This document shows positions 6,180-13,411 of a stretch of 13,411 nt of DNA, in pieces. A program made the translations under genes and the position numbers. Below the pieces are notes generated by a model, which was not told where the DNA came from, made no database searches, and saw nothing but the letters and a program-made list of their open reading frames with translations. The stretch's first letter is position 1, and every line of letters starts with the position of its first letter. The DNA comes from JAYODZ01 sp965660195 (GTDB lineage Bacteria; Pseudomonadota; Alphaproteobacteria; RS24), in NCBI GenBank assembly GCA_965660195.1, contig CBFHZM010000053.1, positions 1 through 13,411 of the forward strand, in the 5' to 3' direction.

Positions 6180-8066
6180 ATGCTGCAAAAACTTCGGTCA
6201 TCCGTCAGTGGGATTTTTGGCATTGCTCTCATCATACTTTTAGTAGTCGCTTTCGCGGTCTGGGGCATTGCCGATAGCTTCACCACCTTGTCGCAAAACA
6301 CTATTGCGCGGGTCGGCAATAAAAATATCGATGTTGTCGAATTCAGGCTACGATTCAATCAACAGGTCAGTGCGCTGTCGCGTGAACTTGGCCAGCAAAT
6401 TACAGTTGAGCAAGCTCGCGCCAATGGCATTGACCAGCAAGTGCTAGCGGCCATGATCGGCATGGCGGCAGTGAACAACGCAACCGAAGACATGGGGCTC
6501 ACCTTAAGCAGCCAAGCCGTTGCCCAATCAATTTTGGACGATCCAGCTTTTCGCGGCGCCAATGGACAGTTTGATGACAATTTGTTCCGCATCATTTTGC
6601 AACGCAATGGACTCACCGAAAAGCTGTTTACCAAAGATCAAAAAGATTACGCAACGCGCGCGCAATTGCTTGATGCAACCAGCAAAATGGCGGTAATGCC
6701 AGACGCTCTGCTCGACCGCATGTATAACTATATCCTGGAGCGTCGCGTCGTCCGCTACGTCATTATTCCCGCCGATGCCGTCGGAGATATTGGCGAGCCG
6801 GCGGAGGAAGAATTGCAATCGTTCTACGAAGGAGCGCGTTTGCGTTTTTCTGAACCCGAACGCCGCAGTGCCAGCATCTTGGCGATTGCTCCCGATCACT
6901 TCGCCGCCAATCTCGAAGTGACCGAAGAAGATATCCAGGAAGAATATTCGTTCCGCGAGGCCGAATTTGCGAAGCCAGAACGCCGTCAAGTAGATCAGCT
7001 TTTAATGAATGACGACGACAGCATCAGCAAAGCGCGGGAGGCCATCGCGGCTGGCAAGTCTTTTGTCGAAATCGTGAGAGCCGTGGGACAGACTTTGGAC
7101 AACACCGATCTTGGCGATGTCACACGCGATGAGATTATCTCAGTCGAACTAGCCGACGCCGCCTTTGCCCTCAATGAAGGCGAGATGAGCGATATTATCG
7201 AGGGCCCATTGGGCTCGGTAATTTTGCGTATTCGCAGCATCACACCGGCTGAAATCACTCCGCTTGACGCAGTCCGCAAACAAATTGAGGGCGATATTCG
7301 CCAAATGCGTGCCAATGATGAATTGATTAAATTTTCTGAGCGCATTCTCGACGAAATGTCTGCTGGCGAGTTATTTGAGAGCATTGCGCAGCGCTTTGAT
7401 CTGGATCTTTTGAAGCTCGAAAAAGTCGATCGCGATGGCACCTTTGCCGACGGCTCAACCTCACCCTTGGTCAATCGTTTCACCGGCATCACGCAAGAAA
7501 TTTTTGCCGCTGCTGTCGGGCAAGACCTTCCTATGTTTGAAGCAACAGATGGCACAGTGTATTGGGTCCGTCTCGATGATATTCAAGAAACCCGCAGTCG
7601 CCCGCTCAGCGAAATCCGAGACGAGGTAATTGCGCAATGGGAGAAAACGGAACGGCAAAGATTGCTCGAAGCGATGGCCGAACATCTCGCGGAAAAAGGA
7701 AATAGCTCCCGTAACTTCGAGGATATTGAAGCCGACCTCGGGCGAAAAGCCTTTACATCGGAGCAGTTAACGCGCCAGTCGCGTAATGAGACATTCTCAG
7801 CCGAGGGTATTAGTCGTATTTTTGCCGCCCGCGCCGACGAATTTGTTTGGGCGCCGGTTGGCTTCGGGGGCAGCTTGATTGTTATGCAAGTTGATAAAGT
7901 CATTGCGCCGAGCCGTGACAATGATCAATCAGTTGCAACAATTTACGACAATGAGCGCGAGCGGTTCCGTGGCGACTTAACCAATCAATTCATCAGCTCG
8001 TTGCAGACGAGCATGGGTGTCAGCGTGGATACGGTTGCATTGCAAAAAGCCTTGCAAGCCAACTAA
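6180..8066 (+). CDS. ppiD: PpiD-like SurA-N/parvulin-family periplasmic folding factor
   Basis: A 628-residue protein of the PpiD family: inner-membrane-anchored periplasmic chaperones that act on proteins leaving the Sec channel. The N-terminus MLQKLRSSVSGIF is followed by one transmembrane segment (about 12-31, short N-terminus cytoplasmic), then a SurA-N-like helical chaperone region (about 35-200). A parvulin (PPIC)-like domain lies at about 268-355, recognisable by FALNEGEMSDIIEGPLG, but it is degenerate: the histidines expected near its start and in the final strand are absent (RQVDQLLM; GPLGSVILRI). A long C-terminal region continues to 628. Isomerase activity is therefore unlikely, as in E. 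coli PpiD, whose parvulin domain is also inactive. Ribosome site AGGA at 6170-6173, six bases before the ATG. trpE follows after 4 bp, suggesting cotranscription; this neighbourhood is usual in alphaproteobacteria. Confidence 0.88.
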   Translation: MLQKLRSSVSGIFGIALIILLVVAFAVWGIADSFTTLSQNTIARVGNKNIDVVEFRLRFNQQVSALSRELGQQITVEQARANGIDQQVLAAMIGMAAVNNATEDMGLTLSSQAVAQSILDDPAFRGANGQFDDNLFRIILQRNGLTEKLFTKDQKDYATRAQLLDATSKMAVMPDALLDRMYNYILERRVVRYVIIPADAVGDIGEPAEEELQSFYEGARLRFSEPERRSASILAIAPDHFAANLEVTEEDIQEEYSFREAEFAKPERRQVDQLLMNDDDSISKAREAIAAGKSFVEIVRAVGQTLDNTDLGDVTRDEIISVELADAAFALNEGEMSDIIEGPLGSVILRIRSITPAEITPLDAVRKQIEGDIRQMRANDELIKFSERILDEMSAGELFESIAQRFDLDLLKLEKVDRDGTFADGSTSPLVNRFTGITQEIFAAAVGQDLPMFEATDGTVYWVRLDDIQETRSRPLSEIRDEVIAQWEKTERQRLLEAMAEHLAEKGNSSRNFEDIEADLGRKAFTSEQLTRQSRNETFSAEGISRIFAARADEFVWAPVGFGGSLIVMQVDKVIAPSRDNDQSVATIYDNERERFRGDLTNQFISSLQTSMGVSVDTVALQKALQAN

Positions 8067-8070
8067 CCCT

Positions 8071-9582
8071 ATGGATGAACTCACCCCGTCCCTCGATCGC
8101 TTTACATCGCATTATCAAGCCGGGCGATCTCAGGTTGTATGGATTGATCTTATTTCGGACCTCGAAACACCCGTTGCGAGCTATCTGAAATTAGCGGCGA
8201 CGGCACCCAATAGTTTCTTGCTCGAGTCGGTTGAAGACGGCGATATTAAAGGCCGTTATTCGGTAATCGGATTGGACCCCGATCTGATTTTTCGTGTCCG
8301 CGACGGAAAAACTAGCATTTGTCGAAATATTGAGAGCAGCGTTTATGATGCCTCGGACGATCAACCCCTTGAGGCTTTGCGCAAGGTGCTTGCGGAATCG
8401 GCGATTGAGCTCGATGCCAACATACCTTCCATGTCGGCAGGCATATTTGGCTACCTCTCTTATGACATGGTCAAGCAAATGGAAAATTTGCCTGACAGCA
8501 ATCCACGCGCCCTCGATGTCCCTGACTGCCTCCTTATTCGACCGACCCTCATCGCTGTTTTTGATACGGTCACCGATACTTTGAAACTGGTCACCCCGGT
8601 CCGACCCACGTCTAATATCGACGCCGAGACCGCTTATGGAGAAGCTCGTACGCGCCTGCTAGAAGCGTGCTTGCGTCTCGACACCCCTGTTGCGCGTGAA
8701 ACAGCGGTTATGAATGCGGGCGAGCTCGACATTAGCTCGAATATGAGCCAAGAGGATTATTTCGCGATTGTTGATCGGGCACGTGACTATATTTCAGCGG
8801 GTGATATTTTTCAGGTTGTGCTGAGCCAGAGGTTCCAAGCCCCGTTCCCCCTGCCACCCTTTGACTTGTATCGTGCTTTGCGCCGTGTGAACCCCTCGCC
8901 GTATCTGTTCTTTCTGAATTTTGAGGGATTTGCGGTAGTCGGCTCGAGCCCGGAAGTTCTCGTCGGCGTGCAAGATCGGATCGTTAATATTCGCCCGATT
9001 GCTGGGACCCGGCGGCGCGGTGAGACACCCGAGGACGATCAACGTATTGGTGCGGAGCTTCTCGCCGATGAGAAAGAGCGCGCCGAGCACCTCATGTTAT
9101 TGGATCTCGGGCGTAACGATGTCGGGCGCGTTTCTGAGCTCGGCTCGGTGAAAGTCAACCAAGCTTTTGGGCTACAAAAAACCTCACATTTGATCCATAT
9201 CGTCTCCGATGTCACTGGCACACTGCGCCAAGATCTCGACGTCATCAACGCCCTAGAGGCTGGCTTTCCAGCCGGAACTGTCTCGGGAGCGCCAAAAATT
9301 CGTGCTATGGAAATTATTGATGAGCTCGAGGTCGACAAGCGCGGCATTTACGCCGGCTGTGTTGGATATTTTTCAGCCGGTGGCGATATGGATAGTTGTA
9401 TCGCCTTACGCACCGCCATCGTTAAAGATGATATGCTCTATGTGCAAGCCGGTGGCGGTGTTGTTTTTGATTCTACTCCGCAATATGAGTATGATGAAAC
9501 CGTCAATAAAGCGAAGGCTCTGTTCCGCGCGGCAGAAGAGGCCTTTGCGATTGCCCGAGACCGACGGAACAAACGCCCATGA
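8071..9582 (+). CDS. trpE: anthranilate synthase component I TrpE
   Basis: TrpE converts chorismate to anthranilate using ammonia delivered by TrpG, the first committed step of tryptophan synthesis. From the ATG at 8071 the protein is 503 residues. Motifs include the tryptophan feedback-binding LLES (50-53), GIFGYLSYD (124-132), the catalytic IRPIAGTRRRG (307-317), DLGRNDVGRV (345-354) and GTVSGAPKIRAMEII (402-416). An in-frame ATG at 8017 would add 18 residues but lies inside ppiD; 8071 gives the normal N-terminus (MDELTPSLDRF) and sits just after the ppiD stop. No clear Shine-Dalgarno sequence is present, so translation probably depends on coupling to ppiD. The 4-bp gap leaves no space for an attenuator or leader peptide. 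The stop overlaps the trpG start as ATGA. Confidence 0.96.
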   Translation: MDELTPSLDRFTSHYQAGRSQVVWIDLISDLETPVASYLKLAATAPNSFLLESVEDGDIKGRYSVIGLDPDLIFRVRDGKTSICRNIESSVYDASDDQPLEALRKVLAESAIELDANIPSMSAGIFGYLSYDMVKQMENLPDSNPRALDVPDCLLIRPTLIAVFDTVTDTLKLVTPVRPTSNIDAETAYGEARTRLLEACLRLDTPVARETAVMNAGELDISSNMSQEDYFAIVDRARDYISAGDIFQVVLSQRFQAPFPLPPFDLYRALRRVNPSPYLFFLNFEGFAVVGSSPEVLVGVQDRIVNIRPIAGTRRRGETPEDDQRIGAELLADEKERAEHLMLLDLGRNDVGRVSELGSVKVNQAFGLQKTSHLIHIVSDVTGTLRQDLDVINALEAGFPAGTVSGAPKIRAMEIIDELEVDKRGIYAGCVGYFSAGGDMDSCIALRTAIVKDDMLYVQAGGGVVFDSTPQYEYDETVNKAKALFRAAEEAFAIARDRRNKRP

Positions 9583-10193
9583 TCACGCTGATCGATAATT
9601 ATGACAGTTTTACCTATAACCTTGTGCAGTTTATTGGTGATCTTGGTCATTCTTGCGAGGTCATTCGCAATGATAGCTTATCGGCGGCTCAGGTTATCGC
9701 CAAAAGACCTGAGGCCATCATTTTGTCACCTGGTCCTTGCACGCCGAATGAGGCGGGGATCTGCCTTGAGTTAATTGCGTCAGCGCCAAGCGATTTACCT
9801 ATTCTGGGGGTCTGCCTCGGACACCAAGCAATCGGGCAGGCCTTTGGCGGGACTGTGGTCCGCGCGCCGCAAATCATGCATGGCAAATTGAGCGATATCG
9901 ACCACGCCGGCAGTGGTATATTTTCTGGCCTGCCCTCGCCGCTGCGAATTACCCGCTATCACTCGCTGATTGTCGATCGCAATAGCCTCCCGAATTGTCT
10001 CGAAGTCACAGCCGAGAGTGCGGATGGTTTGATCATGGCACTATCGCATAAAGAACGTCCTGTTTTTGGCGTTCAGTTTCACCCCGAGAGCATTGCGTCC
10101 CAAGATGGACACCGCTTATTGGGAAATTTCTTGCAGCTGGCTGGCCTAACGGTTTCAAACGCGAATAGTTCGTTCGAACGTCTGGTGATCTGA
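9579..10193 (+). CDS. trpG: anthranilate synthase component II (glutamine amidotransferase) TrpG
   Basis: TrpG hydrolyses glutamine and channels ammonia to TrpE. The 204-residue class I amidotransferase has the N-terminal signature LIDNYDSFTYNLVQ (4-17), the SPGPCTP loop (50-56), nucleophile C79 in GVCLGHQAIGQAFGG (77-91), the YHSLIVD segment (127-133) and the H168/E170 pair in FHPESI. It is a separate protein here, unlike the TrpE-TrpG fusions of some rhizobia. The start overlaps the trpE stop (ATGA, 9579-9582), expected for two subunits of one complex made in equal amounts. The stop TGA (10191-10193) abuts the trpD ATG directly. In some bacteria this subunit also serves para-aminobenzoate synthesis (PabA); its position in a trp operon makes TrpG the primary role. 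Confidence 0.95.
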   Translation: MITLIDNYDSFTYNLVQFIGDLGHSCEVIRNDSLSAAQVIAKRPEAIILSPGPCTPNEAGICLELIASAPSDLPILGVCLGHQAIGQAFGGTVVRAPQIMHGKLSDIDHAGSGIFSGLPSPLRITRYHSLIVDRNSLPNCLEVTAESADGLIMALSHKERPVFGVQFHPESIASQDGHRLLGNFLQLAGLTVSNANSSFERLVI

Positions 10194-11225
10194 ATGTCTG
10201 ACTTAAAATCCACCCTTGCACATCTCGCTTCCGGCATGCCCATGCCGATGGATATGGCGCGCGATGCTTTTGCGCTGATCTTAGATGGGCAGGCTGATGC
10301 CGGGCAAATTGGTGCTTTTCTGATGGCGTTGCATATGCGCGGTGAAACGGTCGAAGAGCTTGCCGCCGGCGCCGAAGTCATGCGCGCCCATGCCCTCGCT
10401 GTTGAAGCGCCGGATGATGCGATCGACACTTGTGGCACAGGTGGTGACGGCTCGGGCAGTTACAATATATCCACAGCTGTCGCCTTTGTGGTAGCAGCCT
10501 GCGGGGTGCCGGTTGCTAAACATGGCAATCGTGCCCTCAGCTCGAAATCGGGGTCATCGCAAGTTTTGGAAACCCTCGGGGTCAATTTAAATCTCTCACC
10601 TGCTGGCATCAGCCAATGTCTGCGTGAGGTCGGAATGGGCTTTATGTTTGCCCCCGCACACCACGCCGCCATGCGCCATGTTGGACCAGTGCGACAGGCG
10701 CTCGGTATCCGCACTATTTTCAACCTACTCGGACCACTTTCCAATCCAGCGCGCGCTAAGCGCCAATTGCTCGGTGTGTTCGATCGCCGCTGGCTTGTTC
10801 CTTTGGCTGAAACACTCAACAAATTAGGCAGTACGCGCGCTTGGGTCGTACACGGTGAAGACGGCTTGGACGAGCTGACGACAACAGGCACGAGTTATGT
10901 CGCAACGCTCGCCAATGGCGACATTAACAGCTTCGAAATTTGCCCCGAGGATGTCGGCTTACAGCGCGCGTCACCGAGCGACTTGATCGGCGGTACGCCT
11001 GAAGAAAATGCGCAAGCCCTGCGCGATGTTCTTGCCGGCAAATCTGGGGCTTATCGCGATATTGTCCTTTTGAACAGTGCCGCCGCCCTGGTCGTCGCCG
11101 ACAAGATATCCACGCTGGCAGACGGCATCGCCCTTGCTGGCGCGGCCATTGACAATGGCGGTCCGTCAAATGTGTTGGCCGCATTGATCGCCGCCAGCCA
11201 AAAATTAGCCCACGACGCGTCGTAA
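10194..11225 (+). CDS. trpD: anthranilate phosphoribosyltransferase TrpD
   Basis: TrpD transfers the phosphoribosyl group of PRPP to anthranilate, the second step of the tryptophan branch. The 343-residue length is standard for stand-alone TrpD. The PRPP-binding glycine-rich motif DTCGTGGDGSGSYNIST lies at 78-94, the KHGNRALSSKSGS loop at 109-121, and the metal-binding acidic pair D226/E227 within GEDGLDEL. R161 to G164 (RHVG) and GIRTIFNLLGPLSNP (171-185) are family blocks. The ATG directly follows the trpG stop with no gap, indicating coupled translation. trpC follows after 28 bp. Confidence 0.97.
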   Translation: MSDLKSTLAHLASGMPMPMDMARDAFALILDGQADAGQIGAFLMALHMRGETVEELAAGAEVMRAHALAVEAPDDAIDTCGTGGDGSGSYNISTAVAFVVAACGVPVAKHGNRALSSKSGSSQVLETLGVNLNLSPAGISQCLREVGMGFMFAPAHHAAMRHVGPVRQALGIRTIFNLLGPLSNPARAKRQLLGVFDRRWLVPLAETLNKLGSTRAWVVHGEDGLDELTTTGTSYVATLANGDINSFEICPEDVGLQRASPSDLIGGTPEENAQALRDVLAGKSGAYRDIVLLNSAAALVVADKISTLADGIALAGAAIDNGGPSNVLAALIAASQKLAHDAS

Positions 11226-11253
11226 GGCAGATGAGAATGGCGGGGCAATAAGC

Positions 11254-12051
11254 ATGGCAGATATTTTACGGAAAATTGAGATCTATAAGCGCGAGGAAAT
11301 CGCAGCTGCAAAGGCTAACTGCTCCGTGCATCAGCTAACCGATCGGATCGCTGCGCAAACGCCACCGCGCGGCTTTATCAAAGCCCTCGACGCCGCCCGC
11401 CAAGCTGGTCGCCCTGGCCTGATTGCCGAAATTAAAAAAGCTAGCCCATCGAAAGGCTTAATCCGCGCCGACTTCGACCCGCCTGCTTTGGCTGCTGCCT
11501 ATGCCGCGGGCGGGGCTGACTGCTTATCAGTTTTAACCGACAGCCCATCTTTTCAAGGTCACCCCGATTATTTAACCGCGGCCCGCAATGCGGTCGACCT
11601 TCCAGCTTTGCGCAAAGACTTTATGTTCGACACCTATCAAGTTTATGAAGCGCGCGCTTGGGGCGGCGACGCTATTTTAATTATTATGGCGGCCGTGGAT
11701 GACCCAACTGCGATGGAGCTGAAAGCCTGCGCTGACGAATTGGGTCTTGATGTGCTCTGCGAGGTGCATGACCGCGACGAACTCGACCGCGCACAAGCCC
11801 TCAATATGAAAGTGATTGGCATTAATAATCGTAACCTGCGAAGTTTTGAAACGACACTGCAAACTTCCTACACGCTGATCGAAGCTTGCGACAAAGATCG
11901 TTTAATTATTAGTGAGAGCGGTATCTTTACTGCGCAAGAATTATACGACCTGCACAATGCCGGGGCACATGGTTTTCTAATCGGCGAGAGCCTGATGCGT
12001 CAGAATGATGTGACCCAAGCCACGCAGGATATTCTGCAACGTCCCGCATAA
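11254..12051 (+). CDS. trpC: indole-3-glycerol phosphate synthase TrpC
   Basis: TrpC closes the indole ring, converting carboxyphenylamino-deoxyribulose phosphate to indole-3-glycerol phosphate. It is a monofunctional 265-residue TIM barrel; no TrpF domain is fused, so phosphoribosylanthranilate isomerase must be encoded elsewhere. Catalytic residues are recognisable in IAEIKKASPSKG (57-68, with E59, K61 and S64), LRKDFM (119-124, catalytic K121), LCEVH (168-172, E170), INNRNL (190-195) and SESGI (220-224), and the phosphate site ends in GESLMR (244-249). The ATG at 11254 is preceded by a GGGG ribosome site at 11242-11245. The 28-bp gap from trpD is the widest within the trp group but too short for a separate regulatory region. 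It appears to be the last gene of the unit; lexA follows after a 123-bp region with its own promoter elements. Confidence 0.97.
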   Translation: MADILRKIEIYKREEIAAAKANCSVHQLTDRIAAQTPPRGFIKALDAARQAGRPGLIAEIKKASPSKGLIRADFDPPALAAAYAAGGADCLSVLTDSPSFQGHPDYLTAARNAVDLPALRKDFMFDTYQVYEARAWGGDAILIIMAAVDDPTAMELKACADELGLDVLCEVHDRDELDRAQALNMKVIGINNRNLRSFETTLQTSYTLIEACDKDRLIISESGIFTAQELYDLHNAGAHGFLIGESLMRQNDVTQATQDILQRPA

Positions 12052-12104
12052 ATCTCATCAATGTAAAAAAAACAAAAAGGGCAAAAAAAAAGCCGATAGA
12101 ACCC

Positions 12105-12133
12105 TTGCCCCGTCAGGCGAATGAAAGTAGAAC
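12105..12133 (+). promoter_or_regulatory. candidate lexA promoter
   Basis: TTGCCC (12105-12110, four of six consensus matches) is separated by 17 bp from TAGAAC (12128-12133, four of six matches). Transcription would start near 12140, immediately at the LexA-box candidate (12141-12155). Runs of A at about 12065-12077 and 12083-12091 lie upstream, where A/T-rich UP elements assist RNA polymerase. The pattern is suggestive, not proof. Confidence 0.35.
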
Positions 12134-12140
12134 AAAAAAA

Positions 12141-12155
12141 GTTATCGATTCGTTC
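12141..12155 (+). promoter_or_regulatory. LexA box (SOS operator) upstream of lexA
   Basis: GTTA at 12141-12144, seven bases, then GTTC at 12152-12155. This matches the alphaproteobacterial LexA operator GTTC-N7-GTTC at seven of eight fixed positions. It lies 20 bp before the lexA GTG start and just downstream of the candidate promoter, where bound LexA would block transcription. Autoregulation of lexA by such a box is general in this class. The only mismatch is the last base of the first half-site. Confidence 0.6.
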
Positions 12156-12174
12156 TCATTTGTAGGGGTGCAGG

Positions 12175-12843
12175 GTGCTAACGAAAAAACAATACGAACT
12201 TCTTATGTTCATCAATGAACGTCTTAAAGAAACCGGTGTTTCGCCGAGCTTTGATGAAATGAAAGAAGCCCTTCACTTGAAATCGAAATCGGGCATTCAT
12301 CGCTTAATAACAGCGCTTGAAGAGCGTGGTTTTGTGAAACGTATGGCGCACCGCGCTCGCGCTCTCGATATTGTGAAATTGCCAGACTCGATGGCACCAT
12401 CCTTAAAGAAACAAGCCCGGCCGATGGTCTCACGGGTACCGCGCCCGTCAAATGACGACCGCAGTGTGCCGATCGCTGTGATGGGCCGGATTGCTGCTGG
12501 TACGCCGATTGAGGCCTTGCAAGATGAGACCCATCATATTTCTATTCCGATCGAGCTGATGCGGAGCGGCGAGCATTTCGCCTTAGAAGTGCATGGTGAC
12601 TCGATGATCGATGCCGGTATTTTGGATGGTGACACCGCTATTATTCAGCGTGGCGACACAGCCGAAAATGGTGAGATTGTGGTCGCTCTGGTTGAAGGAC
12701 ATGAAGCAACCCTGAAACGCTTGCGGCGTAAAGGCGAAATGATTGCTCTTGAAGCAGCCAACCCCGCTTACGAGACCCGCATATTCCGCAGCGAGCAAAT
12801 TCGCGTGCAGGGCCGTCTCGTCGGCTTAATCCGTAAATACTAA
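12175..12843 (+). CDS. lexA: SOS response repressor LexA
   Basis: LexA represses DNA-damage genes and cleaves itself when stimulated by RecA filaments. The 222-residue protein has an N-terminal winged-helix DNA-binding domain (1-68: MLTKKQYELL, SPSFDEMKEAL, SKSGIHRLITALEERGF, RARALDI) of the alphaproteobacterial type. A hinge of about 30 residues leads to the S24 autoprotease domain. The self-cleavage site is A108-G109 (RIAAGTP); the catalytic dyad is S143 (GDSM) and K181 (ATLKRL). The start is GTG at 12175, chosen because translation from it gives the canonical MLTKKQ N-terminus, an in-frame stop lies at 12163, and AGGGG (12164-12168) stands six bases upstream. A LexA-box candidate precedes it. 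Its 3' end faces comEC with 13 bp between the stops. Confidence 0.97.
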   Translation: MLTKKQYELLMFINERLKETGVSPSFDEMKEALHLKSKSGIHRLITALEERGFVKRMAHRARALDIVKLPDSMAPSLKKQARPMVSRVPRPSNDDRSVPIAVMGRIAAGTPIEALQDETHHISIPIELMRSGEHFALEVHGDSMIDAGILDGDTAIIQRGDTAENGEIVVALVEGHEATLKRLRRKGEMIALEAANPAYETRIFRSEQIRVQGRLVGLIRKY

Positions 12844-12856
12844 TCTAACGACGATC

Positions 12857-13411
12857 TCATTTCGTACCGTTGATATGCCACAGCCTGCGACCTGTGTCAC
12901 GCGTGTCGACGACATGCATTTGTTGCCGACCTTCCACGTAAAGGGCATGAACGGCATTTGCAGTATATTGGCCCGTATATAGATACTGCGCGGCACACGC
13001 CGATTGCCGCAAGATGGGTGAGATCACGATATCTGCAAAACGGCAGCCAACATCTAGAGCGGGGGCCGAGTAGGCAATATCCAGACGCTGACCGTCGCCT
13101 ATTGTGAGACGACAATAGCGAGCTCCGCAGGCGTCAGTTGGCGCCAACCCTATCGACTGCCCTTCAAGCGCAAACCATTGCGACACGACAAAGTCATCCT
13201 GCACGGGCGCGAGCAACTTAAGCCGACCCTGCACATCGCGATAAGCGAGCTCTCGCCCACGTCCCAGAATGTAGAGATCGGGCAAGTGCGGACGTCCCTC
13301 AGCGATCACGACGACGATCAAGAGTGGCAACAACCAAATGCGTCGGCCGTGCCACCAATTTCCAGCCAGACCAATAAAAAACATCGCTACAGCAATCAAA
13401 TAGCTATCGGG
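12857..13411 (-). CDS. comEC: ComEC/Rec2-family DNA uptake channel protein, C-terminal part (partial)
   Basis: The frame is open from the right edge to TGA at 12857-12859, so the gene starts outside the window; 184 residues are visible. The first roughly 35 residues contain one or two hydrophobic segments (AVAMFFIGLAGNWW; IWLLPLLIVVVIAEG), matching the last membrane helices of ComEC. A soluble tail follows with RPHLPDLYILGRGRELAYRD, a Cys-containing GARYC segment, GCRFADIVIS and NAVHALYVE. From memory this tail resembles the C-terminal region of alphaproteobacterial ComEC, and lexA-comEC convergence is a usual arrangement in that class. ComEC forms the inner-membrane channel for single-stranded DNA in natural transformation. 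A TTG at 13397-13399 could begin a shorter frame, but reading continues open past it, so that is not taken as a start. Identity rests on context and modest similarity. Confidence 0.72.
   Translation of the reverse strand, partial: PDSYLIAVAMFFIGLAGNWWHGRRIWLLPLLIVVVIAEGRPHLPDLYILGRGRELAYRDVQGRLKLLAPVQDDFVVSQWFALEGQSIGLAPTDACGARYCRLTIGDGQRLDIAYSAPALDVGCRFADIVISPILRQSACAAQYLYTGQYTANAVHALYVEGRQQMHVVDTRDTGRRLWHINGTK

Noticed and set aside
5924..6358. Minus-strand open frame of 144 codons spanning the tpiA/ppiD promoter region
   Set aside because: Overlaps the start of tpiA and ppiD on both sides, with no recognisable motif or ribosome site.
6995..7555. 186-codon minus-strand open frame within ppiD
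   Set aside because: Lies fully antisense to a well-supported gene; composition is that of a shadow frame (Ser/Arg-rich) and no family is recognisable.
8017..8070. Upstream in-frame ATG extending trpE into ppiD
   Set aside because: It would overlap ppiD by 50 bp and add residues outside the TrpE family N-terminus; the ATG at 8071 fits the family and the operon spacing.
10171..10180. Perfect palindrome CGTTCGAACG before trpD
   Set aside because: It lies in the trpG coding end, and several 10-bp palindromes are expected by chance in 13 kb; half-site spacing does not match the LexA box.
11231..11251. Six-codon ORF between trpD and trpC
   Set aside because: Too short, no Trp codons and no attenuator structure around it; likely chance.
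12079..12110. GGGCAA...TTGCCC hairpin with A-rich surroundings as a trpC terminator
   Set aside because: On the plus strand the A-tracts precede and fill the 20-base loop and no T-run follows. It resembles a terminator only on the minus strand, where no nearby gene would use it.

Overview
The window looks like an ordinary stretch of an alphaproteobacterial chromosome. The evidence is gene order plus protein type. The block tpiA-secG-pyrG-kdsA diverges from a block ppiD-trpE-trpG-trpD-trpC-lexA, and lexA converges on comEC. From general knowledge, both arrangements are typical of Alphaproteobacteria. LexA has the alphaproteobacterial-type N-terminus and a near-match to the GTTC-N7-GTTC operator upstream. 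The presence of kdsA implies a Gram-negative envelope with Kdo-containing lipopolysaccharide. Base composition looks moderate (by eye near half G+C, not computed) and even across the window. I cannot name a genus.

Layout. Positions 1-62 hold the last codons of an unidentified plus-strand gene. Positions 59-2220 are a tight plus-strand cluster, queC-queE-queD-queF, making preQ1, the free-base precursor of queuosine in tRNA. Members overlap or are 17 bp apart. Positions 2217-5993 are minus-strand: tpiA (glycolysis), secG (protein export), pyrG (CTP synthesis) and kdsA (Kdo-8-phosphate synthesis), in that transcription order. queF and kdsA converge and overlap by 4 bp. Positions 5994-6179 are the divergent tpiA/ppiD promoter region. 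Positions 6180-12051 are plus-strand: ppiD (membrane-anchored periplasmic folding factor), then trpE, trpG, trpD and trpC. Positions 12052-12174 carry the lexA promoter and a LexA-box candidate, and 12175-12843 is lexA. The window ends with the C-terminal part of comEC on the minus strand.

How the genes work together. QueD, QueE, QueC and QueF are consecutive steps from dihydroneopterin triphosphate to preQ1; only the GTP cyclohydrolase I step is absent here. TrpE and TrpG form anthranilate synthase, and TrpD and TrpC perform the next three reactions to indole-3-glycerol phosphate (the PRAI step, TrpF, and TrpAB are not here). The trp genes follow ppiD with only 4 bp of spacing and no leader region, so they probably share its promoter. 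TrpE keeps the feedback-inhibition motif.

No mobile element, CRISPR array, tRNA or rRNA was seen, and no gap between genes exceeds 300 bases (the largest is 186 bp). I found no evidence of an undescribed multi-gene system. The most unusual points are a QueD lacking the usual catalytic cysteine, direct trpC-lexA adjacency where moaC and moeA often sit in relatives, the LexA-box/promoter arrangement, and an inverted repeat at the putative ppiD promoter.
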